Shown: positions 8,575 through 18,106 of the stretch, piece after piece
How positions within the stretch are numbered: the stretch's first letter is position 1
Layout of the letters: each line of letters begins with the position of its first letter
Source of the DNA: an uncultured Gammaproteobacteria bacterium
Lineage (GTDB): Bacteria; Pseudomonadota; Gammaproteobacteria; Pseudomonadales; Pseudohongiellaceae
Assembly (NCBI GenBank): GCA_903862645.1
Contig: CAIOZF010000085.1
Span: 105,417-169,416 of the forward strand
Reading direction: 5' to 3'
DNA: 64,000 nucleotides
Made by a program: the position numbers and the translations under genes
The notes under the pieces: generated by a model
What the model was told of the DNA's origin: nothing
What the model saw: only the letters and a program-made list of their open reading frames with translations
The model's database searches: none

Positions 8575-9153
8575 TTATGCTTCGCGATTCCCCCGCACAT
8601 CGTAACAAAGTTCCACCATGCCGTTCTTGTAAGCTTTGACTTCTGTCAGATGCAAGGCAACATCTCTGTCGAGCTTCTCGAAGAATGAAATGCCTTCACC
8701 GATGAGGATAGGGACTATCGAGTAACGCACTTCGTCGGCGAGCCCCAGGCGAAGGCATTCCGCAGAGACCACTCCGCCCCCTGCAAACCAGATGCTGCGG
8801 AATCGAGGCCGCAGCTTTCCATTTACGAATTGTGCGAGATCGCCTGAGTAGAACTCGATCGTATCCCGTGTCCTTGGCAGCTCGCGACTGGTCAGGACGA
8901 AAATGGGTGTGTCCCCATAAGCCCACCCAAATCCCTGTGCCTCAAAACGAAGTGCGGTCTCATAGGTTCGCGACCCCATGACGTAACAATCGATTGTCTT
9001 GAGAAACGCTTCGACGAATTCGGGGTCCATGCTTTCGCCCTTTGCGAATTCGTCGGACGTTTCGAGCCAGTCGACGCGCCCATCCTTGCGTGCGATGAAG
9101 CCGTCGAGGCTCGCTGCCATGTGGATCGTGACGTGAGAATTAGAGTTTGTCAT
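8575..9153 (-). CDS. RibD C-terminal / dihydrofolate-reductase-family protein
   Basis: A 192-residue cytosolic protein with the hallmarks of the RibD_C/DHFR-like fold: MAASLDGFIARKDGRVDWL at the N-terminus, VMGSRTYETAL, FVLTSR, and FAGGGVVSAECLRLGLADEVRYSIVPILIGEGISFF near the C-terminus. The family binds NAD(P)H and reduces pteridine- or pyrimidinone-like compounds, but stand-alone members generally have unknown substrates. It is not true FolA. The gene stands alone between two AT-richer spacers (8380-8574 and 9154-9391), which suggests a single-gene acquisition. No convincing Shine-Dalgarno precedes the ATG. Confidence 0.82.
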   Translation of the reverse strand: MTNSNSHVTIHMAASLDGFIARKDGRVDWLETSDEFAKGESMDPEFVEAFLKTIDCYVMGSRTYETALRFEAQGFGWAYGDTPIFVLTSRELPRTRDTIEFYSGDLAQFVNGKLRPRFRSIWFAGGGVVSAECLRLGLADEVRYSIVPILIGEGISFFEKLDRDVALHLTEVKAYKNGMVELCYDVRGNREA

Positions 9154-9391
9154 CGCCGAAAGTTTCGTTCCATCGTTTTTGAAGTCATTCGGAATTTCTC
9201 CGAAGTCGATTATCTTTTAGTATTTTTCCTGAACAGCCTACCGCTAGTGGTTTGGTATCACGATGCTTTTATCGATAGGTGAGATCAAGACAGATAACCT
9301 GAGAGACTGTAATTAATTCTGTGTAACCGCCCGATTAGACATACAGTTGAAGCTATTTATTTGAGATTACGCTGGAGTCAAAGCTAGAAAT

Positions 9392-11011
9392 TCAGAACCT
9401 CTCTGCACTCGCCCTCTGCCAATCCTCGGCATAGGGTTCTGGAATGCTCTCGTGTAGGAGTTGGCCCTCACGCAGCAGCGTGTAGATCTGATCGAAGTGT
9501 TTCAGCTCCATGTCGACGCGTTGGAACAGATCGCTGGCCTTGAGGTCGGTCGGGTCGTCGTAGCCCATGGCGCCGCACAACTCCAGGAATGCGTGCACGG
9601 TGCCATGCTGATAGTGGGCGACACGTTTGGATTTGTCCTCGATGTCGACGGCTCTGCCGCGCACCGGGTCCTGGGTGGCGATGCCGGTCGGACATTTGTT
9701 GGTATTGCAGACCTTGGACTGCACGCAGCCCAGCGCCAGCATCATCGAGCGGGCGGCGTTCACAGTGTCGGCACCGACCGCGATCTTGCTCAGCATGTCG
9801 AAACCGCTCGCGGTTTTGCCGGCGCTGATGATGCGGATGTGCTGGCGCAGTCCGGCGCCTCGCAGGACCTGGTCAACGAAGTAGGTTGCCTCCAGACAGG
9901 GCAGCCCCAGCCGGTTGGAGAACTCCACGGGAGCGGCGCCGGTGCCGCCCTCCGCGCCATCGACGGTGATAAAGTCGGGCAGTATTCCTGTGCTCAACAT
10001 CCCCTTGACGATGCTCATGAACTCACTCTTCTTGCCTATGCACAGTTTGAAACCGGTGGGCTTGCCACCGCTGAGATCGCGCAGGCGTTGCACAAAATTG
10101 AGCAAGCCAACAGGGCTGTCGAACTCAGGGTGGTTCGCGGGCGAGTTCACGGTTTTGCCGACCTCGACCAGCCGAATGAGCGCGATCTCCTTCGTCACTT
10201 TGGCGCCTGGCAGCACGCCGCCGTGAGAGGGCTTGGCGCCCTGGGAGAGCTTGATCTCAATCATCTTCACCTGTTCGTCGCTGGCATTGCCGGCGAAGGC
10301 CGTATCGTTGAATGTGCCATCCAGATTGCGGCAACCGAAGTAGCCTGTGCCGATCTGCCAGATCAGGTCGCCACCATGTTGTCGGTGATAAGTACTGATG
10401 CTGCCCTCCCCGGTATTGTGCGCGAACTTGCCGATAGCGGCGCCTTTGTTGAGAGCACTGATGGCGTTGCCACTGAGGGCGCCGAAGCTCATGGCTGAGA
10501 TGTTTAACAGCGAAGCGCTGTAGGGTTTGGTGCATTGCGGTCCGCCGAACAAGACGCGGGATTTCTCTGGTGGCACCTCGGTGGCTCTGATGGAGTGAAA
10601 TACCATGAGGTAGCCCTGCTCCATCAGATTCTGTTCGGTTCCGAAGGGCAGTGTGTCATTGACGTTTTTCGCCCGGCGGTAGATGAGGTCGCGTGCCTCG
10701 CGGTTGAACGGCGCCTCCTCCAGATTGCTGGCGATGAAGTACTGACGGATCTCCGGGCGAATGCTCTCGAACAGATAGCGCAGGTTCGCCAATACCGGGT
10801 AGTTGCGGCGCAGGTTGCTCTCGCTGGAGTACAGGTCGCGCATGCCAATAGCGACGTACACCACCGCCAGCAGGAACAGTGTCAGCAGCGCCGGGTGTTC
10901 GCTCAGCTCGGCAGGCGTGACATTCCAGTCGGTGGCGGACATCAGCAGCCAGCAACTCAGAGGCAACCAGACGAGGCTGACAATCCAGAAGAAACGCACG
11001 GCGGGAGTCAT
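9392..11011 (-). CDS. membrane-anchored FMN-binding glutamate-synthase-like protein
   Basis: A 539-residue protein. Two hydrophobic segments (about 7-27 and 41-58) anchor it to the membrane; the rest matches the FMN/central domain of the glutamate synthase large subunit. Visible motifs are SAMSFGALSGNAISALNKGA, LSQGAKPSHGGVLPGAKVT, DFITVDGAEGGTGAAP and the cysteine cluster C-x5-C-x4-CPTGIATQDP that binds the 3Fe-4S centre in GltB. The amidotransferase domain of GltB is absent and no gltD-like subunit is adjacent, so it is not complete glutamate synthase. Such GltB2-like enzymes are widespread, with uncertain substrates. The start is supported by AGGAA about 10 bases before the ATG. Confidence 0.88.
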   Translation of the reverse strand: MTPAVRFFWIVSLVWLPLSCWLLMSATDWNVTPAELSEHPALLTLFLLAVVYVAIGMRDLYSSESNLRRNYPVLANLRYLFESIRPEIRQYFIASNLEEAPFNREARDLIYRRAKNVNDTLPFGTEQNLMEQGYLMVFHSIRATEVPPEKSRVLFGGPQCTKPYSASLLNISAMSFGALSGNAISALNKGAAIGKFAHNTGEGSISTYHRQHGGDLIWQIGTGYFGCRNLDGTFNDTAFAGNASDEQVKMIEIKLSQGAKPSHGGVLPGAKVTKEIALIRLVEVGKTVNSPANHPEFDSPVGLLNFVQRLRDLSGGKPTGFKLCIGKKSEFMSIVKGMLSTGILPDFITVDGAEGGTGAAPVEFSNRLGLPCLEATYFVDQVLRGAGLRQHIRIISAGKTASGFDMLSKIAVGADTVNAARSMMLALGCVQSKVCNTNKCPTGIATQDPVRGRAVDIEDKSKRVAHYQHGTVHAFLELCGAMGYDDPTDLKASDLFQRVDMELKHFDQIYTLLREGQLLHESIPEPYAEDWQRASAERF

Positions 11012-11049
11012 AGGTGGAACGTTCCTGTGAGAGAGGCGGTTTGTTGTTG

Positions 11050-11445
11050 TTATAGACGCAGTAGCAGCGTTGCCGAGGCTTTGGTATCTGTCTTGCCTCT
11101 CCCTATCAGCACCTTGGATTGGTTCCTCACCTTTATGGCAAAGCTCATGGAAAGATTTTCCGTGAGGTCGAACTGGATCGAGATTTCCGAGCGGGTGATG
11201 TTGGTTTCGACGCGCATGATGGCTCTATGGAAGTCATCTGCAGGCGTTCCGGATGTGAGGATACCGGCATCGATCGTGTAACTCCACTCCATATTCGGGC
11301 GATTGTGCCGCAGCATGTGTCAATGTTGTCGGTCGCACTCAAAACACCATACCAGCGCTGCGCGGCCAGCACGTCGTCTTTTGACGAACGGAACCCGCCC
11401 AGTGAGAGCCAGGAGAAGGGCTGATACGCGAGGCTGTCTAACAGT
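11050..11445 (-). pseudogene. possible frameshifted beta-barrel C-terminal remnant
   Basis: One minus-strand frame reads LAYQPFSWLSLGGFRSS and continues WYGVLSATDNID near 11335. At that point a shift of frame continues into LRHNRPNMEWSYTIDAG and on to a stop at 11050 (ending KASATLLLRL). The alternating hydrophobic/polar pattern of both parts (SWLSLGGF, ISIQFDLT, LSMSFAIKV) resembles outer-membrane beta-strands. No start codon or full-length protein can be reconstructed. This is pattern-reading only and could be chance. Confidence 0.22.
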
Positions 11446-11644
11446 GATTCGCATGGAGTGTCATGCTTTGGTGTCGATTTCGCGGCATTCGACAAGCCTG
11501 AAAAAGGAATAACCAATGCTGATCTAAAAGGGTGCAGCCCCTGTCCCGAAGCCTTTCTGGGGGAGACAGGCTCAGGACGGGGGCCACCTGACAATCGGTG
11601 CTGGAAAGCAGTCGATGGGTCAGTTCGGGCGAACGCCGCTTGAA

Positions 11645-11669
11645 TCGCGAGCAGCGCTCGCTCCCACAG
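11645..11669. repeat. single REP-like palindrome
   Basis: Read on the minus strand this is CTGTGGGAGCGAGCGCTGCT followed by CGCGA, the same head as the REP pair at 4581. It is an imperfect palindrome beginning five bases beyond the ridA stop codon, where it may act as a transcript-end hairpin. Confidence 0.65.
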
Positions 11670-11673
11670 GCGG

Positions 11674-12150
11674 CTATTGAGGGACACGAGCTGCGCGGAT
11701 CTCGATCTCGACCAGCCAGCCATCCACCACAAGGCCTGCGATCTCTACGACAGAGCGCACTGGCTTCATCGGGTTTGCGTCCGTTCCGAAGAATTTCTGG
11801 AAGCCGCGGTTGAAGCCTGCAAAGTCGAACGTGCCATCCGCACCGGCCACGCCGAAGACACGGACCTGCACGATGTCTGACATCGACCAGCCCTGGGCTT
11901 CCAAGGAGGCTTTGAATTTCTCGAAGGTGTTGGTGGTCTGCTGCTCCATGTCGCCATAGGTGCCGTCAGCCTGGGGTGAGGCGCCGGCGCCGCTCAGGTA
12001 CAGAGTCTCAGCACCGGCGGGAATGCTGATGGAGTTGTAGAACATGCGGCCCTCGCCTTCGCGCACGATTTCCTGCGCGCTGGTCGTCATGGCGAATGAC
12101 CCTGCCAGCAGGGCAGAGGTCAGTGAAAGCATCTGGATGAATTTCGACAT
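11674..12150 (-). CDS. exported RidA-family (YjgF/YER057c) protein
   Basis: A 158-residue protein. ATG at 12150 has GAGAGGA upstream at about 9 bases; a longer TTG/GTG frame has no support. A signal peptide ends near TTSAQ-EI, so this RidA acts in the periplasm, whereas classical RidA is cytosolic. The core has LYLSGAGASPQADGTYGDMEQQTTNTFEKFKASLEA and ends with the family SVVEIAGLVVDGWLVEIEIRA, containing the Glu near the C-terminus; the conserved substrate-carboxylate Arg of the archetype is replaced here by SVVEI context, as is common in exported members. RidA proteins hydrolyse reactive enamine/imine products. It is the last gene before a REP and lies downstream of cytochrome c, close to a flavin amine oxidase that would generate imines. 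Confidence 0.85.
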   Translation of the reverse strand: MSKFIQMLSLTSALLAGSFAMTTSAQEIVREGEGRMFYNSISIPAGAETLYLSGAGASPQADGTYGDMEQQTTNTFEKFKASLEAQGWSMSDIVQVRVFGVAGADGTFDFAGFNRGFQKFFGTDANPMKPVRSVVEIAGLVVDGWLVEIEIRAARVPQ

Positions 12151-12205
12151 AATCGGTGTCCTCTCGGTCTTGTAAACGGTTGACAAAACCACTGCGTTAC
12201 CTGGT

Positions 12206-12835
12206 TCAGCGTCTCAGGGTGTTGATATAGCTCACCACATCGGTTATCGCCTGCTCGTCACGCAGTCCGGCAGCCATGGCGCGCATGGGCGCACCGAAGG
12301 TATCAAGCGGATCGGTGCCGCGGTAGCCGGCTTTAAAGTTCTTCAGTTGGGTGACCATGTACCAGTCATTCTGTCCGCGCAGAGCGGGTGCATTCATGGC
12401 CTCGTTGCCCTGGCCATCGGCACCGTGACAGGTGGCGCAGGCCTGATAGAGCTGGCGGCCGTTATCGGCATTGCCATTGGTCAGGGTCGGGACTGCCGGT
12501 TTGTATTCCCAGGTGGCAGCCCAATCGATAATGTCGGCGATATTGGCGTCGGTCAGGATGGCGGCCATCGGCTGCATTTCCAGACCTTGTGTGTCATCGG
12601 GGTGCGTGCCGCGTCCGCCGGCCCGAAACAGTTCGAGCTGTCTTTGCAGATACCATGGCTCCATACCTGCTAGTCGTGGCGCCTGAATGCCTTCACTGCC
12701 CATGCCATCAGTGCCGTGGCAGGTAAAACAAAAGCGGTGATTAACCGGCTCGTGAGGTGCGGCTGCCCATGTGGTCGACGAGACTGCTGCCGTGGTGGCA
12801 ATAGCTAGCAACATGGCTAAAACATGACGCGTCAT
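12206..12835 (-). CDS. periplasmic dihaem cytochrome c (c4-like)
   Basis: A 209-residue exported cytochrome. The ATG has GGAGAA 8 bases upstream. A signal peptide ends near TTWAAA. Two haem sites, CFTCH (36-40) and CATCH (about 132-136), lie in two similar halves, each ending in a methionine-containing segment (QPMAAIL, APMRAMAAGL) that supplies the sixth ligand. The halves repeat PRLAGMEPWYLQRQLELF and PALRGQNDWYMVTQLKNF, the classical cytochrome c4 arrangement. Role: electron transfer in the periplasm. Fifty-five bases separate it from ridA, so they are probably co-transcribed. It may accept electrons from the amine oxidase encoded nearby (inference). Confidence 0.88.
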   Translation of the reverse strand: MTRHVLAMLLAIATTAAVSSTTWAAAPHEPVNHRFCFTCHGTDGMGSEGIQAPRLAGMEPWYLQRQLELFRAGGRGTHPDDTQGLEMQPMAAILTDANIADIIDWAATWEYKPAVPTLTNGNADNGRQLYQACATCHGADGQGNEAMNAPALRGQNDWYMVTQLKNFKAGYRGTDPLDTFGAPMRAMAAGLRDEQAITDVVSYINTLRR

Positions 12836-12851
12836 AAGATGTATTCTCCGG

Positions 12852-12882
12852 GTAAAAAAGGGGTGCCGTACACGGCACCCCT
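12852..12882 (-). terminator. intrinsic terminator after the TonB receptor gene
   Basis: Inverted arms AGGGGTGCCG (12859-12868) and CGGCACCCCT (12873-12882) flank a 4-base loop. On the minus strand the hairpin is followed by six T residues (12859-12854). It lies 25 bases after the receptor stop and just before the cytochrome gene, so it should limit read-through from the receptor into cytochrome c and ridA. Confidence 0.8.
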
Positions 12883-12906
12883 CTCATTGGCTGACGTTCC
12901 TTCTAC

Positions 12907-15450
12907 TTAGATGTCCATCTTGAAACGTGCGTACCAGAAGGCACCGTTCGGGCTGAACCCAGCGTTCGTCACGTACTTGTTGCTGGTAGAGCCGATGATG
13001 TCGACAGGGCGAACCTTCTCCGGCATGGTATTGAGGATGTTATCCGCGCCGATGATTAAAGTGTAACGATCGCGGAACGTGTAAGCAGCCTCGCCGCCGA
13101 AGATCACTTCGGAACCTACCCAGTAATCGCGTGCCGGTACTGCGTTGGCGGGTACTGAGAAGTACTCGTCGTAGTAGTTGGCCTGCAGGGTGAAGCGCCA
13201 GTCAGTGATTGTGTGGTTGACGCGGAAGTTGCCACGGTTGGCAGGAATTCCGCTTTCCAGATCAGCAACGTTGGCGCGGGTCAGCAGGCCTGGCGTGAAG
13301 CTGTCCAGTTGCTGCTTGGTCCATGCCCAGGAGGCGGCCAGTTCAGTGCGGCCGAAGTCGTTCCAGTCCATCGCATACGACCCAACCAGTTCAACACCCT
13401 CGTTGGTGGTGGACATGTCGTTGGTGTAGTAGTTGAACGACACGATGCTGCGCGCGCCGGAGATGCCTGAGGCTTCCAGTTGCTGTGCAATGGCTTCGGT
13501 GATGTCAAAGGTCGCAGAGTTCAGGATGCGGTCACGCAGATCGATGCGGAAGTAATCCAGCGTCAGGTCCAGACCGCCGATTTCGGTGGCCACACCGATA
13601 CTGAAGTTGCGGGATTTCTCCGGGGTCAGTTCCGCACCACCAAACCGCTGTGATATCGGGTTGGTAGGAGGAATCTGTCCCTGGGTCACCGGAATGCCAT
13701 CCACAGTACCAGTGCTGATGTTGGAGATGTTGGCCTGGCCGGGTGATGGAGCACGGAAGCCGGTGCTGATCGTGCTGCGGAGATTGGTGGTGTCTGTCAG
13801 CGCATAGCGTGCGGTCAGCTTGCCATTGGTGGTACCGCCGAAGGTGTTGTAGAAGTCTTCGTAGCGGATTGCAGCACCGAGCAACAGTCTTTCCGTTGCG
13901 TCCGCTTCCAGGTCGGCATAGATACTCCAGTTCTTGCGGTCCCAGCTGCCCTGCTGATCAGGACCGAATCCTTGGAAGCCGTCGGAGCCCACGCCCAGGC
14001 CCAGGTTGGCATACGGGCCAATCCGGTAAGAGTCCTGGTCCTTGGAGGCCACTTTGAAGATCTCACGACGCCATTCCAGACCGTACGCAACGTTCAGCGG
14101 TGAATACAGACCCACTTCGAAAGCCTTCGACAGGTCCAGGTTGAGGTTGTTCTCGATGGTGGTGTAGATACCTGGAGAGAAGCTGGTGGGAGAATCTGGT
14201 CCCATGGATGGGTTGGTGGTGTTGGAGATGAAGTAAGTGATCTCCGAGAAGCCATTGCCCAAGCTCAGGTCGAAGGTGGTGCCGTCATCCAGCTCACCCT
14301 TGATGCCGGTGGTATTGGACATGTCGCGTACCTGGCCGCCGAAGTCTGGCGTGTAACCACCTGGGAACTTCTCAAGGAAGGTAAAGCACTGAGGATCGGC
14401 CAGGCCTGCCTGGGCAGCTGCCACGGAGCTGGTCACTTTGGTCACTGGATTAACGCCGCGCGGGATAGTCGGGCAGGTGGTGCCTGTGCCTGGCGTCAAA
14501 TCGATCATGAGCTGGTTGGCGCCACGGGTGAATACGCCGCTGCGGTTTTCCGGGTTGCGGTAGAAGAAGCCAAGGTCGACGTCCTTCTCGCTATAGCCGC
14601 CGAAGGAGTACAGCGTCTGGTCGCCGCCCAGATCAACGCCGATGTTCGCGAACAGGTTGATGATCTGGGTGTCCGGCAGGCCCTGGTGCTGGGCATTGAC
14701 GCGTACTACCTTGTTGCCGTTGTTGATCAGTGTTTGAGCATCGCCGCGCTGGATGCTGCGGTCGCTGCGCTTCTGGTTGGTCATGTCCATACTGAGGCTG
14801 GCGAAACCGGTGTCACCGAGCGGCAGGCCGAGGTTGGCTGCCATGTAATTCAGCTGACCGTCATCAGTCTCGGTGTACATGCCGGTTTTGGTTTCGATTG
14901 ACAGACCTTCACTGTTTTCCTTGAGCATGAAGTTGATTACGCCGGCGATGGCGTCGGAACCGTACTGAGCCGCAGAGCCGTCACGCAGCACTTCCACCTG
15001 ACGCAGGGCAATGGTTGGAATCTGGGCGATGTCCGGGAAGTGCGTCCCTTCGCGACCGAATTGTACTGCTGCAGAGCGGTGACGACGCTTGCCGTTCACT
15101 AGAACCAGCGTGTCGTCAGCGGGAAGGCCGCGCAATGTGGCAGGGCGCACCAGGCTGTTGGAGTCGTTGATGTCCTGAGTGTCTACGTTGAAGGTTGGCA
15201 CCAGGTTGCGCAGCAGGTCGTTGATGTCCGCCGTGCCTTGATCCTGGAAGTCTGTTGCTGAGAACACATCGACCGGAGCTGCGGAGTCGAGCGCTGTTCT
15301 GGGTGCACGGCGTGAACCGGTTACCACAACTTCTTCGATGTCCGCACCCTGACCCGGGGCTTGCGCCATGGCAACAGGTGCGGTGGTGGCGGCGATTGAA
15401 CCCAGCAGGGCTGCAACCGACGACATGGTCAGCAGGTTTGAAATTTTCAT
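12907..15450 (-). CDS. TonB-dependent outer-membrane receptor
   Basis: An 847-residue receptor. ATG has AAGGGAA about 9 bases upstream. A signal peptide ends near APVAMAQ-AP. The TonB box EEVVVTGSRR is followed by the plug: FSATDFQDQGTADINDLLRNLVP, TLRGLPADDTLVLVNGKRRH, and IALRQVEVLRDGSAAQYGSDAIAGVIN. The barrel takes up about 220-847 and ends in FWYARFKMDI rather than the usual Phe/Trp. It imports an unknown ligand; the neighbouring amine oxidase, RidA and cytochrome point to an amine or modified amino acid, but that is inference. The wHTH/TPR regulator upstream on the same strand may control it. Confidence 0.93.
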   Translation of the reverse strand: MKISNLLTMSSVAALLGSIAATTAPVAMAQAPGQGADIEEVVVTGSRRAPRTALDSAAPVDVFSATDFQDQGTADINDLLRNLVPTFNVDTQDINDSNSLVRPATLRGLPADDTLVLVNGKRRHRSAAVQFGREGTHFPDIAQIPTIALRQVEVLRDGSAAQYGSDAIAGVINFMLKENSEGLSIETKTGMYTETDDGQLNYMAANLGLPLGDTGFASLSMDMTNQKRSDRSIQRGDAQTLINNGNKVVRVNAQHQGLPDTQIINLFANIGVDLGGDQTLYSFGGYSEKDVDLGFFYRNPENRSGVFTRGANQLMIDLTPGTGTTCPTIPRGVNPVTKVTSSVAAAQAGLADPQCFTFLEKFPGGYTPDFGGQVRDMSNTTGIKGELDDGTTFDLSLGNGFSEITYFISNTTNPSMGPDSPTSFSPGIYTTIENNLNLDLSKAFEVGLYSPLNVAYGLEWRREIFKVASKDQDSYRIGPYANLGLGVGSDGFQGFGPDQQGSWDRKNWSIYADLEADATERLLLGAAIRYEDFYNTFGGTTNGKLTARYALTDTTNLRSTISTGFRAPSPGQANISNISTGTVDGIPVTQGQIPPTNPISQRFGGAELTPEKSRNFSIGVATEIGGLDLTLDYFRIDLRDRILNSATFDITEAIAQQLEASGISGARSIVSFNYYTNDMSTTNEGVELVGSYAMDWNDFGRTELAASWAWTKQQLDSFTPGLLTRANVADLESGIPANRGNFRVNHTITDWRFTLQANYYDEYFSVPANAVPARDYWVGSEVIFGGEAAYTFRDRYTLIIGADNILNTMPEKVRPVDIIGSTSNKYVTNAGFSPNGAFWYARFKMDI

Positions 15451-15767
15451 AGTTCTATTCCCTTGTCTTCATTTTCTAGTTTAGCGAAGGATGGTTTCTA
15501 AATTACTTCAGTCCTGTACGGCAGCCCTTCTATGCAAGGTGGTCCTTGCAGGGACTTTGTAAACTCCAGTGGGTCGTGAAGTGGGTCAACAACATAGCGC
15601 TTCCAATTATCGCGAGAGGGGGCCGGGAAATCCTCCCCAAAACCTTCTGAATACCTCCTATAACTCTGGAAGGAGCTGATATAGGGGCGTGCAGACGGAT
15701 TGGGCACTACTTGCCTTGCTGAATCATGAAATGCAGAAATCGAGAAGGCCGGAGCGATCTACGGCGA
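15451..15767. other. 317-base intergenic region, receptor promoter side
   Basis: This separates the receptor start from the end of the frameshifted regulator. It holds the receptor Shine-Dalgarno and presumably its promoter, though no clear -35/-10 pair can be named. A 69-codon minus-strand frame inside (15498-15707) has no recognisable motif or ribosome site and was not called. Confidence 0.5.
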
Positions 15768-17862
15768 TCAATGCTGCAGTATGGCCAGCTTGCGGGAGCT
15801 CAGATCGGACCACTGTTCGGTAGTCCAGAGATTGTTGCGGGAAAGGAAGGTATTGCTCTCGTAGGCTTGACGAGAATTTTCGCTCAGCCCTACCCCGGTG
15901 ACTGACTCGGTCGCCATGATCCCTTCCATTAGCTGACGCTGCCAGCTAATGCCGAGTCCCACTTCTTCCAGCATGGCCTGGTAGCGGGGGTCTTCCAGCA
16001 CGGAATCGGGGAAATATTTCTCGGCGGCGTGAGTGACATTGAACAAGCGGCGTTTCTGGATTGCCGTCAGATTGCGCCAAAGCTTGATGCCTGTCTCGAC
16101 ATCACCCAGCATGAAGCTGAGGGCGCCCTTGTTGAAACCGAAATCACCTTCCCGGCTCATGATGTCCTGGTAGGCCTCATTGCCTAACGAGACTTTGCCA
16201 CTGAGGAAGCCGATGACGGCCTCGCTGAAGTGGGCGAGAATGCCGTCGTTATCCACTTCACGCTGACGGTTCAGATAGCTCTCCGCTTGGCCGAAATCAC
16301 CAGTCAGAGCAGAACTCGTCGCGACCGTTCCCAGAAAACCGATGTGATACGGGCGCTCCTGGAGCTGGCCTTTGGCGCCGAGCAACATGGCGCGTGGCGG
16401 CTGAATGTTGTTGCGGTAGCTCCAGACCTCATCGGGAGAAATCTCGAAAGGGCCGACTTCGCCGGCGGCGTCGAGTAGTCTGCTGGCCTCGTCATACAGC
16501 CGTGCGCCGATCAGGAACAGCGCGTAGTGGGCTACTGCAAACTCCGGCGGATGGCCGGTGAGAATCTGCTCGCGCATCTGCATTTCCTGCTGAATCTGGT
16601 TGTTGCCACCCATGCGCAGACGTATTTCATTGAGAGAGCTGAGTACCTGGCTGTCTGGCGCTATACGGGAGACTTCGCGGTGGATGTCGGCGATCAGCAG
16701 GCTCAGTTCTTCAATCCTGGCATCGCTGCTGTATACAGCCAGGTTGTTCGCGGCCGTGGCAGCGCCGTGGTAGGCGTTGAGGAATTCGGGGTCCAGCTCG
16801 ATGGCGGCCAAGTGATAGTCGATGGCGCGCTGGAAGTCTTCGGGGGCTGAACTGATTGTAGTAGAACTCGCCGCGCAGGAATTTCTCGTAGGCCAGTGCG
16901 TTGGTGGTGCCCCAGTCGAGCATCTCCGAACGTTCCTCTTCGTCGAGGTGAACGCTCAGGGCGCTGACTACATTGGAGACGATCTGATCCTGCACGCCAA
17001 ACAGGTCCTGAATCGGAAAATCGAATTGGTCGGAATATTGATGGAGGCCGTCTCTGGTGCGGATCAGCTGGACTGTCACGCGCAGGCGACCCTCGGCGGA
17101 CTGCACGCTGCCCTGCAGCACATGATCGGCGTTCAGGGTCTGGGCGCGTTCGATGGCCCGTTCCGCTGAACGATTGTCTTCCGGTTCATCGAGCCCGCGT
17201 CCGGGCGACAAGACTTCCAGGTGGCTCAGTTTGGAGAGGCCGTGCACCAGTGATTCGCGCAGTCCATCCGTGACGAACTTGTTGTCGGCGCTCGGTTCAA
17301 GGTCCACAAAAGGCAGCACGGCGAGACGCACAACTTCATCTTTATTGCTGGCCACCTGCTGAGCGGGCCACATTAGCACAGCCAGGAAGATGGCGGCGGC
17401 CGCCCCGCCGGCCATGATGCGTTTGTCCAGCAGTGCGCTGAAGCGCAGCTTCAGTGGAGAGATTTGTGTCACCTCCAGCGCTGGGACTTTTTCGGAAATC
17501 GCCTGCGCGCCCGCAATCGGGGCGGTCATGACCACCTCGGCGATCAGCGAGTAGCCACGCTTGGGAATCGTCCTTATATAAGTAGGATTGTGTGCATCGT
17601 CCCCGAGAGCGCTGCGCAGTTCTGCGATGGCCTTGTGGACGGCATGATCAGATGGAAACGAACCCTGCCAGAAACGGTTGAGCAACTCCTCGTGACCGAC
17701 CACCGCGCCAGCCTGCTCTGCAAGGTAATGAAGAACGTCCATGCTGCGGGGCGTCACTTTCACCTCGGTGCCGCCCTGAATCAGCGTGCAAGTGGTGAGC
17801 GATGCCTCCCAGTCTCCGATCTTTACTCTGCTTAATTTGTCTGACGCCACTGACTGTTTCAT
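15768..17862 (-). pseudogene. CadC-like winged-helix + TPR membrane regulator, interrupted by a one-base frameshift
   Basis: The N-terminal part starts at ATG 17862. It has an OmpR/CadC-type winged helix (about 10-105; LTTCTLIQGG, VTPRSMDVLHYLAEQAGAVV, HKAIAELRSALGDD, YIRTIPKRGYSLIA), one membrane span near 147-163, and a periplasmic region with VLPFVDLEPSADNKFVTDGL, typical of adenylate-cyclase-like TolB_N segments. After EFYYNQFS the frame is lost. The downstream frame resumes seamlessly with PEDFQRAIDYHLAAIELDPE, a TPR, and runs to 15768. Removing one base from the run of five G at 16842-16846 restores a protein of about 697 residues. This could be a real mutation or a homopolymer sequencing error. 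It lies between the TonB receptor and the divergent amine oxidase and may regulate both. Confidence 0.85.
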
Positions 17863-18106
17863 CCGGTTAGAAAATGATCGAGCACACTTGCTGCAGATCG
17901 GCTTCAAGTAGATATGAGAACGTTTGAGAGGTCAAGGGAGCGGCAAAGTGGTGCAAAGTGCAGCTGTGAGGCTGGGGGCCCTGCTTTAGGAGGTTTTCAG
18001 AAGGATTTTGGGAGGACTTTCCGAGTGTCGATCGCAATAATTCAATAGCCCTGACACCCTGGCTTGAGGTGGGTATCAGTACCATTCGTCAAAGAGGATC
18101 AAGCAA

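Larger units (their letters stand above)
11012..11673. other. 662-base gap with no clear gene; possible decayed outer-membrane protein
   Basis: This gap lies between the FMN enzyme and ridA. Its minus strand holds two short frames that look like one broken coding sequence, described in the next entry, followed by a single REP at 11645-11669. The remaining 200 bases (about 11446-11644) show no plausible coding frame. Confidence 0.5.

Noticed and set aside
11145..11732. 195-codon minus-strand frame spanning the REP and the ridA end
   Set aside because: Most of it is out of frame with ridA and crosses the REP; only a 40-codon part looks protein-like, noted as a possible remnant.
15498..15707. 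69-codon minus-strand frame between the receptor and the regulator
   Set aside because: No ribosome site, no recognised motif, and it lies in the receptor promoter region.
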